Shown piece after piece: positions 30,141 to 38,947 of a stretch of DNA of 57,568 nucleotides. Position 1 is the stretch's first letter. Every line of letters begins with the position of its first letter. The notes under the pieces are model-generated. The model worked only from the letters and a program-made list of their open reading frames with translations, ran no database searches and was not told the origin of the DNA. This stretch comes from Ignavibacteria bacterium. Its GTDB lineage: Bacteria > Bacteroidota > Ignavibacteria > Tepidaquicellales > OLB5. The position numbers and the translations under genes are program-made. The stretch spans positions 1-57,568 of the forward strand of contig JAUQWQ010000190.1 in assembly GCA_030835085.1 (NCBI GenBank), written 5' to 3'.

Positions 30141-30644
30141 CTAGTTGCTGCTGTAATTTATCTCAAAGGTTCCGTCACTTATATAACGTTCTGTAGTACT
30201 TCCAGAACCTGTTGTTTTTTTGGAACTGAAACCTCTGTTTTCTGTACCGATAGCTTTAAAGCTGAACTCACCTGTAATTTTATTACCATCATTACCTGTA
30301 ACTGTAATTTTTCCGCCATGTGTCCAGAAATTCACTGTAGAAAGAAAATCAATATACTGTAATTTTATATTGCCGGTTGATTCGTTAAGTTCTGTAGTAC
30401 CGGTAAATATATCTGCAGGAGAGCTGATATACATCCAGGAAAGCCTGATTTCATAGTTCTTATTACCTGCTGTAACCTCGTATGCATATGGATTCAACTC
30501 TGTGAAAAGATCGGCAGTATACTGAACGCCGTTTATTTTAACATTCAGTGTCCCGGTTTTTTCAGGGGGTGCACTAAAAACAGAATTGCCCAAAAACATG
30601 CAAAAAGTTATAAAAACTGATAAAAGCAGAACTTTTTTCTTCAT
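30141..30644 (-). CDS. Small secreted protein of unknown function
   Basis: Signal peptide MKKKVLLLSVFITFCMFLGNSVFSA followed by a beta-rich sequence (GTLNVKINGVQYTAD). Confidence 0.65.
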   Translation of the reverse strand: MKKKVLLLSVFITFCMFLGNSVFSAPPEKTGTLNVKINGVQYTADLFTELNPYAYEVTAGNKNYEIRLSWMYISSPADIFTGTTELNESTGNIKLQYIDFLSTVNFWTHGGKITVTGNDGNKITGEFSFKAIGTENRGFSSKKTTGSGSTTERYISDGTFEINYSSN

Positions 30645-30837
30645 TTTTCCCTACTAATTAGTTTTAAATTTAAAACTTGCTCAAACATAATAAAAATTTA
30701 TTGATTATGCAAGTATGATATTTTAAAGGCGGTTATTAATTTTTATTAAAGTCTAACATTAAATAGTTAAAAAATGAAGAATTTCTACATTTTCATATAA
30801 ATATTGCGAATTTTCAATACTTTTATCATATATTGAT

Positions 30838-30866
30838 AAAAAAACCACGGCTATTACACCGTGGTC
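30838..30866 (-). terminator. Rho-independent terminator for 30948..31994
   Basis: ACCACGG-ctattaca-CCGTGGT with A-tract on + (T-tract on -). Confidence 0.75.
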
Positions 30867-30947
30867 TTTTGTATATCCCCCGTTTGAATCGAAAACTTAT
30901 ATTGAATAGATCTTATAAAAATAATTCATATCAGAAAAGTCACACTA

Positions 30948-31994
30948 TTACTTTACAATATTTTGTGCCAGTAATGATTTGTTTAAAGGCATAAGATTTC
31001 CTCCAAACTGAGAAAAAAACAACATAGCGGGAATCATCAAAAACGGTAATATTGTTATATAACATCTCAGTTCTTCAGAATACAGACCACATCCGGTTAA
31101 TGTTAATAAAATGAATAATATTATTGTTAAATTATAAGCAGTAAAATTTCTTTTGATTTTTTTCCAAACAGGCGAAAAATAAAACAAAAGAGCAAAAATA
31201 TGTATCCCCCCGAAATTAAATAAAATATCTCTTATAAGAAGATGAATTGGTGTATTAGTTAACAGCATCATGGTTCGGTGAAAGTTTACTTTCATGAACC
31301 CGTCATCCATACTTGGGGGTAATTCCGGAAGGAGCATTCTGGCAATTATATAATACCCGGCATACAGAATAACCATAGCGCCTGCATATGAAATTGTCCT
31401 GAAACTGAACAGACTTTTATAGTTGAAAAGCAGGAATGCCGGTATGATGAATCCGATAGAATAATGATTAGTAACCCCGAGAAAAAAAACAGGAAGCAGG
31501 AGTGTGAATCTTTCCGATAAAATAAGATATATAGAAAGCATCATAAAAAATAATGAAGATATATCTGAAAAGAAATAAATATTATTAACAGCAATCAGAT
31601 TCCATGAAAGAGGATACAAAATAAGTAAAGCCAATAGAGAATTAAACAGGTTATTTTCAAAGTAAAAACACAGGGTCCTGTAAAATACAATGATAGTAAA
31701 ATAGGTAAACCCCATTGTTATCACGAACAAAACAGCTTTTGGCGGCAGCGATAATGGATAAGAAAATATCCCTACAAGTAAAGGTATAAAGAATCTGAAC
31801 TGAATGGTTGATATTGCTTCAATATTCAGTACTTTAAAGACTCCTCCATAATCATTTTTATACAGATCAACGAAGGATATGACTTTGTGATAATATACAT
31901 ATGTTAATGCAAACGAGGCAAATAAATAAATAGCATGTACCAGCAGTATTGGATATTGCCGGCCGGGAAACTTTTTATTCAGTAACCTGAACAT
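30948..31994 (-). CDS. Polytopic membrane protein of unknown function (paralog of 28508..29599)
   Basis: Hydrophobic throughout; extensive similarity to 28508..29599. Confidence 0.7.
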   Translation of the reverse strand: MFRLLNKKFPGRQYPILLVHAIYLFASFALTYVYYHKVISFVDLYKNDYGGVFKVLNIEAISTIQFRFFIPLLVGIFSYPLSLPPKAVLFVITMGFTYFTIIVFYRTLCFYFENNLFNSLLALLILYPLSWNLIAVNNIYFFSDISSLFFMMLSIYLILSERFTLLLPVFFLGVTNHYSIGFIIPAFLLFNYKSLFSFRTISYAGAMVILYAGYYIIARMLLPELPPSMDDGFMKVNFHRTMMLLTNTPIHLLIRDILFNFGGIHIFALLFYFSPVWKKIKRNFTAYNLTIILFILLTLTGCGLYSEELRCYITILPFLMIPAMLFFSQFGGNLMPLNKSLLAQNIVK

Positions 31995-32088
31995 ACAGGG
32001 TAATTTTTAATTTCAAAAAGAAATGATACGCACTCTATTTTGAAAATATGTGCTTACAAAGCAGTATCACCATGAAAATACAGTACTA

Positions 32089-34479
32089 TTAATTTACTGA
32101 GATCTTTTCTCTGGAACGTGATTCTACATATTTTTTTACTTCAGTATACATTGTATCGGAATCAAGCCCCGCCTGGTGAAGCACGCTTTCAGCAGAACCG
32201 CTGCCAAGGTAATAACCTTTGCGGAACGGATGCAGAATATTGTAACGGGCTTCAAAGCCGGTTATCCACTTATACATTGTTGGAAGTGTAAATCCTGTAA
32301 TGCCTAAAGCTTCGCGTCTTACAGTATAAGGCAGCAATGCCTCCCGTTCTTCCTTCGGATGTGCATCGTATAACTCGGCGCTTGATATATGATAAATATT
32401 CATATTGTAACCGTCTTTATCAAGCATCGGCAGTACCTTTGTAACAAATTCAATTGTAACGCCGCTTTCCTGAAGTATTATTGAGCCATCAAGCGGCTGA
32501 TTTGGATCAGCTTTTCTTAAAGCATAAACGCCTTTGGCTGCTTCTGTAGCAGGTGCAATCCCAAGTTTCACCCTATCCATTATCAGTTCATTTGGTCTTG
32601 TAACAAAAGGTGAAAGAATTGCAGGTCTTTGTTTCAATCCGGCTGCAAGCAGAGGCCATATCTCACCTGGCTCCCAAGGAGTAAGTGTTATCAGTATACC
32701 AGGTGGGAAGTTTTCCTGTATAAGCTGCAGGCACTGCGGGTCTGCATGTGTAGGTCCATCTTCTCCGGTTTTAAGTCCTGCGTGAGCATTTATTAGTATC
32801 CAGGTATTATAATTTCCGCCAAAGTGCATTACTTTGTTCTGCTCGCCTATACCATGCAGCCTTGCCGCAGTATGTTCCATTGCAGAAATGAATGCGCCAT
32901 ATGAGGAGCTTACTCCAATGTGTTTACCGAATGCAGAAAGCCCCGCCATCATACCGCCAATGGCATCTTCGCAAATACCGCCGACAGCAAGAATTCTTGA
33001 CTCCGGATTATCAACTGCATCGTAAAATCCTTCATGGAATCCGGTACCTACCAGATTAACCGAGGTTGAACCAAGAAGGTCAGCGGCAACTCCAAGAACA
33101 GCACCATTTGATTTTTTATTTATGTACCCAAGTGATGACCCAAGTACTCCGCGCAGGGTTGTTGTTTCACCTGGAACAACATTTAATTCAGCGGGTGTTT
33201 CTTTTTCGTTCAAAATATTATTTTTATATAACGCATCTTTATCAGAGCCTTTACCTTTGGGTTTCCTGTTATCTTTTATTAATCTGTCTTTGCTATCGTT
33301 AATAGCTTCGGCAAAATATTTTAAATAGTTTTCTTTTTCTATAACACCACGTATAGTCATAAGTGTATCAAAGAAACATTTTTCTATGTTGTTCAGTGTT
33401 GCTTCGCCTTCAAAATGAGGTACTTTCACGCCAAATGCAGCTTCGAATTCATCGCATGCATGGTAATATCCTTCGGAATTCATTTTATGTCCGGCGCCGT
33501 GTGATGCCCTGCCTTCAATGCCGTACTTCCAGCCTTTTACTGTACGGTATACAATAGCTGTAGGCATTTTATTATCCAAGTTCTTGGCGAACAATTGAGC
33601 AACTGCAATTTTACCAAAATCTTTTCCGTCATCAACATATATCACATTAAAATCATGAAGGTAACATAATTCCATCGGATTCCACTGAACATAATCTCCT
33701 TTGAGTTCACCTTCACGGCAAACACGGTTTGAATCAATTGATGCCTGGTTAAAATCGATATGGAACTTAATGTTATGCAGTCTCATTGCACTGGCTGCTG
33801 CTAATGCTTCTGCAACTCTTCCCGGTGTCATTCCGCCTTCTCCTTCAATAACGTGAATCTGCGGAGCGTTCTCACCGAAATAATCGATTGCACCCAATGC
33901 TAAACCAAATGCGGCAGTATCACCAACACCGCTTGCACCGGTAGCAATCTTAACATGCGGAGTAGCAGGTGTCGGGTGACCATCCAAAGCTTTTGCATTA
34001 TATTTATGGAATAACGGAAGTTCATTATCAGGGTTTCTTCTGAATCCAAGCAGATCTTCAAGTCTCATCTGGAATTTTTCATCAGGCAGCAATTCGGGTT
34101 TGTACGCTCTTACAAGTTCATTTCTGAGAGCGTACATTGCATATAAACCTAAAGCCTTATGACCTGCTGCATATACAACCAGGTCCGAATCATCACGGAA
34201 CGGGTCTTTAATATCAAAATCAAGAATATTATATAATATTGATGAAACAAATCTGCCGGATGAAATCGAACCTCCCGGATGACCGCTTGTTGGCACAAAG
34301 TTGAACAACACAGCGCATAGAGTTCTGTATATTACATCAAGCTTCTCAAAATTTTCGGTCTCTTTTACTTTTAAAGGTAACCCGGATTTTATAATATCAT
34401 TTATATCAAAATATTTTCCTCTCCTGGCCGCAAAACCAAGTTCCTTTGAATTGACATCTTTATAATCTATAGTTTCCAT
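32089..34479 (-). CDS. Transketolase-like thiamine diphosphate enzyme (796 aa)
   Basis: TSGHPGGSISSG, VIEGEGGMTPGRVAEALAAAS...IDFNQASID, GEDGPTHADPQ. Confidence 0.8.
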   Translation of the reverse strand: METIDYKDVNSKELGFAARRGKYFDINDIIKSGLPLKVKETENFEKLDVIYRTLCAVLFNFVPTSGHPGGSISSGRFVSSILYNILDFDIKDPFRDDSDLVVYAAGHKALGLYAMYALRNELVRAYKPELLPDEKFQMRLEDLLGFRRNPDNELPLFHKYNAKALDGHPTPATPHVKIATGASGVGDTAAFGLALGAIDYFGENAPQIHVIEGEGGMTPGRVAEALAAASAMRLHNIKFHIDFNQASIDSNRVCREGELKGDYVQWNPMELCYLHDFNVIYVDDGKDFGKIAVAQLFAKNLDNKMPTAIVYRTVKGWKYGIEGRASHGAGHKMNSEGYYHACDEFEAAFGVKVPHFEGEATLNNIEKCFFDTLMTIRGVIEKENYLKYFAEAINDSKDRLIKDNRKPKGKGSDKDALYKNNILNEKETPAELNVVPGETTTLRGVLGSSLGYINKKSNGAVLGVAADLLGSTSVNLVGTGFHEGFYDAVDNPESRILAVGGICEDAIGGMMAGLSAFGKHIGVSSSYGAFISAMEHTAARLHGIGEQNKVMHFGGNYNTWILINAHAGLKTGEDGPTHADPQCLQLIQENFPPGILITLTPWEPGEIWPLLAAGLKQRPAILSPFVTRPNELIMDRVKLGIAPATEAAKGVYALRKADPNQPLDGSIILQESGVTIEFVTKVLPMLDKDGYNMNIYHISSAELYDAHPKEEREALLPYTVRREALGITGFTLPTMYKWITGFEARYNILHPFRKGYYLGSGSAESVLHQAGLDSDTMYTEVKKYVESRSREKISVN

Positions 34480-34500
34480 TTTAATAATTTTTAATTGTTT

Positions 34501-34591
34501 TATTGATCAGAATATTTTTCACCGCTACTAAATTAACGTGCAATGTCACAATATCATATGATTTATACCATATAATGAACTGACATTTATC
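34501..34591. repeat. 91-bp intergenic element, copy A
   Basis: Aligns end-to-end with 29754-29844; upstream of the transketolase-like gene. Confidence 0.6.
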
Positions 34592-34651
34592 AGGTTTTTA
34601 CGAAGATTTATATGTCATTTTTTCAATGTTTAATATCTCTGATTTAAACGC

Positions 34652-34659
34652 TAATTTTG
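34652..34659 (+). promoter_or_regulatory. Candidate -7 element (TAATTTTG) of a leaderless transcript
   Basis: TAATTTTG ends 7 nt before the ATG at 34667. Confidence 0.4.
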
Positions 34660-34666
34660 TATAAAT

Positions 34667-35800
34667 ATGCCGATAAGTAAGTCATTAAACATACTACTGC
34701 TAAACGCTCTTGATATTTACGGTGGCGGAGAGTTCTTTGTGTACCAGTTAGCTAAACTGCTTACGCAAAAGGGACATAAGGTGTGGGTTTCCTGCAGGAA
34801 AGATAACATAATTTACGGCAGGTGCATTGAAGAAGGCATTGGGGTTTTTCCGCTGGATTACCCTGAGCATTCCGGAAAAAGCGACTTATGGAAAAACTCA
34901 AGGGTACTCAGTAAATTCATAAAGGAAAACAATATTGATATCGTTCACTCCAATACAAATTATGATAGAACTGCGGGAGCTTTTGCAGCAAAGCTCGCAG
35001 GAGTACGGCACGTTTCAAACGTACACAGCTTTCACAGCATATCTCATAACTTAACACACTGGTACAGGAATAAATATCTTATTCACCATTTTATGGTTGA
35101 TGGTGTTTGCACAAAGGAACTGCTTATAAATGAAGACAAGATAGACCCGGCAAAAATCACACTTCTTCATCTTGGGCTGGATCCTGAGCAGAACAAAAAA
35201 GACCCGAAAACCAGAATTAAAATTCGCAATGAGTTCAATGTAGAAGATGATGAAATACTTATCGGCAATGCTGCAAGAATGGTGCCGTTCAAAGGACAGG
35301 AGTACCTTATACGGGCATACCCCAAGGTCTTGAAAGCCTATCCCAAAAGTAAACTTATGGTGGTTGGAGATGGCGAATTGAACAGGATGCTGCACAAACT
35401 GGCTGAAGAACTTGGAATCAGTGAAAGAACAATATTCCCCGGATTCCGCAAAGATATAAAGTCAATGTATTCAGCATTTGATATTTATGCGCATACTTCG
35501 GTTGAAGGCGGCGGTGAAACTTTTCCTTATGCAATGCTTCATGCGCTGGCACAGGAGCTGCCGATGGTAATTACCCGTGTGGGAGATATGCCGGCAATGG
35601 TTGAAGAAGGTATAAACGGTTTTGCGCTTGAAGATAAAAATGTAAAAGGAATTTCGGAAAAATTGATGCTATTATGTGGTAATGAAAATCTACGAAAGGA
35701 TATGGGAAGGAAAAGTTTTGAGCTTATGATGGAAAAATTTACAGTCGAAATAATGACGCAAAATATTGAAAATGTATATTATAAAGTTTTGAATAATTAG
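34667..35800 (+). CDS. Glycosyltransferase family 4-type (GT1 superfamily)
   Basis: YGGGEFFVYQLAKLL, NAARMVPFKGQEYLIRAYPKV, VVGDGELNRML, VEGGGETFPYAMLHALA. Confidence 0.88.
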   Translation: MPISKSLNILLLNALDIYGGGEFFVYQLAKLLTQKGHKVWVSCRKDNIIYGRCIEEGIGVFPLDYPEHSGKSDLWKNSRVLSKFIKENNIDIVHSNTNYDRTAGAFAAKLAGVRHVSNVHSFHSISHNLTHWYRNKYLIHHFMVDGVCTKELLINEDKIDPAKITLLHLGLDPEQNKKDPKTRIKIRNEFNVEDDEILIGNAARMVPFKGQEYLIRAYPKVLKAYPKSKLMVVGDGELNRMLHKLAEELGISERTIFPGFRKDIKSMYSAFDIYAHTSVEGGGETFPYAMLHALAQELPMVITRVGDMPAMVEEGINGFALEDKNVKGISEKLMLLCGNENLRKDMGRKSFELMMEKFTVEIMTQNIENVYYKVLNN

Positions 35801-37254
35801 TTTATTTCATTTATATGCTCTTCAAGTTTGCTAAGTAACCATCCTCTTCCTGTCAGTTCCTTAGTAGATATTATCCTATCCTTTAATTGATCTGCCCTGA
35901 CCCTTCCTGTATTTGACCTGAGTTTCAGCATATCGTTAAGTATTTTCACAAAATTTTCATTAACCTTCCGGTGCAATCCGGTTAAAGTTTTATTGTTCAC
36001 CAGGAATTTCCTGTAAGAATCAAGGTGATCAGAAAGTTCATTCAGCATTTCAAGCTCATAATAAAGCTGTGACTGCAGTGTCTTCCCTGAAAATTTATAA
36101 TATATATCATCATACTGAACTTTGCTTAAATATTTCATAGAAGAATTATAATTCCTGCCGGAAAATTCAATTCTGGCCATTGCAAAATTATAGGCATTAT
36201 CCCTTAGAGCAGGTGAAAGCCTGCTTTTACTTTCTTTAACAAAACGAATTGTCCACTCCAATTTGCCTGCTGCCAAAGCCATCAACAGCACAGTTCTGAA
36301 ATAATTGATTGGCAGGTCATCGCCGTCATTCATTGTATCAATTCTATTTTCAAACATGAATTCAGTTATATCCATAAATTCAGCAAGTTTTGTCCTGTCG
36401 CCCTCGTGATGTTTTTTAAGGCAGTAATTGCTGATAACAACAAGCCCGTTATATCTTTCAGACCTGTCAAACCTGTTGTTCAGATCAGTTGCAAGCTGTT
36501 TAATTTTTTTGAAATATTTTTCATCATATGTTTCAAACAGTTTTATTTCGTTGTACAATAGACCTGCAAGAGGAATATCTTTAAATTTACCGGGATGGAT
36601 TTCTATGAAATGCAGCAATTCATTCATAAGAGGTTTATCAAACTCAAATTCAATAACATGCCTCAGGTTCAAAAGAGTTCTGTATCTTTTAAGAAGCTGA
36701 ATTATAAAATAATTTATCAGGTAATCAGACTGGTTCTTTATTTCATCTTCAGGAATATCTTTCTGATTTAAGAACCTCATGTTTTTAAAATCACTTATGT
36801 TTTTTTCATACTCCAGCAGAAATTTATCACTAAAATAAAATTCATCATGTATTTTGTTTTTTTCAAGTTTTTCGGAGGCAAGTTTTAAGTTTTTATTAAA
36901 ATGCCTGTTAAGATCCCTTTTATTTAATGCTTTAAGTAAATGGATATGTTCACTTAGCTCTCTGGATTTAAAATCTTTAAATGCAATAAAATCCTCTGCC
37001 AGTTTGGTTAAATTGAACATAATTGTCCTCATAAAACCGTCGTTGAATTCAGCATTGGGGAAAATTTCTGAAAATACCTTTTCCTTCCCGAAATTCAATT
37101 CTTCCAGATCAGGAAAGAACCTTCTGATATATTCGTAAAGCTTAATTACCGCTTCATTTTTATTGAAAAAAGGTGAATTTACATACTCACCAAAATCTTT
37201 AAACTCCTTTAGATTAAAAGTACCCAGTATTTCCAGTAAATTGCTTTTGATCAT
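35797..37254 (-). CDS. Conserved hypothetical protein, helical, 485 aa
   Basis: Long intact ORF with charged helical composition; no recognised motif. Confidence 0.65.
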   Translation of the reverse strand: MIKSNLLEILGTFNLKEFKDFGEYVNSPFFNKNEAVIKLYEYIRRFFPDLEELNFGKEKVFSEIFPNAEFNDGFMRTIMFNLTKLAEDFIAFKDFKSRELSEHIHLLKALNKRDLNRHFNKNLKLASEKLEKNKIHDEFYFSDKFLLEYEKNISDFKNMRFLNQKDIPEDEIKNQSDYLINYFIIQLLKRYRTLLNLRHVIEFEFDKPLMNELLHFIEIHPGKFKDIPLAGLLYNEIKLFETYDEKYFKKIKQLATDLNNRFDRSERYNGLVVISNYCLKKHHEGDRTKLAEFMDITEFMFENRIDTMNDGDDLPINYFRTVLLMALAAGKLEWTIRFVKESKSRLSPALRDNAYNFAMARIEFSGRNYNSSMKYLSKVQYDDIYYKFSGKTLQSQLYYELEMLNELSDHLDSYRKFLVNNKTLTGLHRKVNENFVKILNDMLKLRSNTGRVRADQLKDRIISTKELTGRGWLLSKLEEHINEIN

Positions 37255-37512
37255 TTGTTTATAAACTACTGTAATATATTAATATAATTGAAATTCTGTT
37301 TGATTTAAAACAAGCGGCAAAATCTTTCCAAAAATGCATATTCTAAAACTCTATGTAATTAGTTTCCAAAGATAAAGTAAAAAAACTGCAAAAAATATCA
37401 ATTTTTTCGGGTTCTATCTACCTGAATATCTAAAACTGGTTCAAAACAGGGTGAAGTTTGTTTCTTGGAATTGCACAGGCTATTGAGATTAAATTTGTAA
37501 CGAATCATACAA

Positions 37513-37821
37513 ATGAACATGACAGAAAATAAAATTCAACGCAGCATTAAATCCAGCTTTACACTTCATGCAGCATCAGGTGATAAAAAAGGTGAAATAG
37601 AATTATTATGGCAGCCAGTGTATGATGCAAGAGCATACATAGTACAGATTAATCATTCTAATAATACATCATCAACATGGAAACATGCTGATATTATCAC
37701 GCGGACAAGGTATACAGCCAGCGGCTTGAAAAGCGGCAAGCAATATAACTTCAGAATCGCTCCTATCACATCAAACGGACAGCAGGAGTGGTCTGAACCG
37801 GTTGCGCAAAAAGCTTCCTGA
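37513..37821 (+). CDS. Small single fibronectin type III domain protein
   Basis: IELLWQPVYDARAYIVQIN...YTASGLKSGKQYNFRIAPITSNGQQEWSEPV is typical FN3. Confidence 0.75.
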   Translation: MNMTENKIQRSIKSSFTLHAASGDKKGEIELLWQPVYDARAYIVQINHSNNTSSTWKHADIITRTRYTASGLKSGKQYNFRIAPITSNGQQEWSEPVAQKAS

Positions 37822-37856
37822 AATAATAAAATTAAAAACTTAAAAATATAATTAAA

Positions 37857-38921
37857 ATGAAAACAAAAATAATTCACTTATTAATAATTGCAGCAATATC
37901 CTTATTGATCAAATCATCATCAGCGCAAACATTATTTACCGAAGATTTCAATTATCCACCCATGCCAAATATTGTTGGAATGAACGGCTGGCAACTGGGC
38001 TATGCGCCTAATCCAAATAACACTATCCCGGTCATAAGTCAGGGTTTAATATTCACAGGCTACCCTGGCTCAGGTGTTGGCAACGGTATATTGATCAGGA
38101 ATGATTCTGTTCAAAGTGTGTGTATAAGAAAAGACTTTACAGAACAAACATCAGGGAATATATACATGTCATGCATGCTCAGGGTTGATAGTCTTACAGC
38201 ATCAGCATCGGAAGATTTTCTTATCAGTCTTGATAAGGGCGGGAATTTAAGTGAGTTCAGGTGTATGCTTATGATTAAAAAATACAATTCATCTACATTT
38301 TTTCTCGGTATCAGAAAAAACGCAACTTCATCATATTCACCGGTACTTTTGAATAAGAATCAGACATACCTCATAGTCACAAAATATAAATTTACAAGCG
38401 GAAGTACAACAAATGATTCAGCGTCACTATTCATAATCCCGTCTTCAATCCCAGTTAGCGAACCTGCAGCAGATCAGGTATCAACAGGTGGTAATGATTC
38501 CCCGGGAATTGGAGAGATATATATTAATAATCACGCTTTCGGACAATTTGGAGGCGGATTGAGAAGATCCTCAGTAAAAATAGATGGTGTAAAAATAACA
38601 AAAAGCTGGGGCGAAGCTGTGTTAACAGCGGTCGAGCAAACTTCAACAGAAATACCTTCATCATTTGAGCTGAAGCAGAACTATCCAAACCCGTTCAATC
38701 CTTCAACAAAAATAAATTTTTCACTTCCCAAAAGCGGGTATGTTAAATTAACGGTTTTTGATATCACCGGCAAAACGGTAAATACACTTGTGAACACAGG
38801 ACTTCCTGCAGGAACTTACACCGCTGATTTTAACGCTGCCGGATTATCATCAGGGGTATACCTCTACAAAATAGAAGCAGGTGAATATGTTTCAACTAAG
38901 AAAATGACATTAATTAAATAA
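37857..38921 (+). CDS. Secreted protein with T9SS sorting domain
   Basis: Signal peptide; C-terminal QNYPNPFNPSTKINFSLPKSG...STKKMTLIK. Confidence 0.85.
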   Translation: MKTKIIHLLIIAAISLLIKSSSAQTLFTEDFNYPPMPNIVGMNGWQLGYAPNPNNTIPVISQGLIFTGYPGSGVGNGILIRNDSVQSVCIRKDFTEQTSGNIYMSCMLRVDSLTASASEDFLISLDKGGNLSEFRCMLMIKKYNSSTFFLGIRKNATSSYSPVLLNKNQTYLIVTKYKFTSGSTTNDSASLFIIPSSIPVSEPAADQVSTGGNDSPGIGEIYINNHAFGQFGGGLRRSSVKIDGVKITKSWGEAVLTAVEQTSTEIPSSFELKQNYPNPFNPSTKINFSLPKSGYVKLTVFDITGKTVNTLVNTGLPAGTYTADFNAAGLSSGVYLYKIEAGEYVSTKKMTLIK

Positions 38922-38947
38922 ATCAATTAAAAAAGGAGATATATAAA

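Noticed and set aside
35797-35800. Overlapping convergent stop codons (TTAG)
   Set aside because: A common compact arrangement with no further signal.
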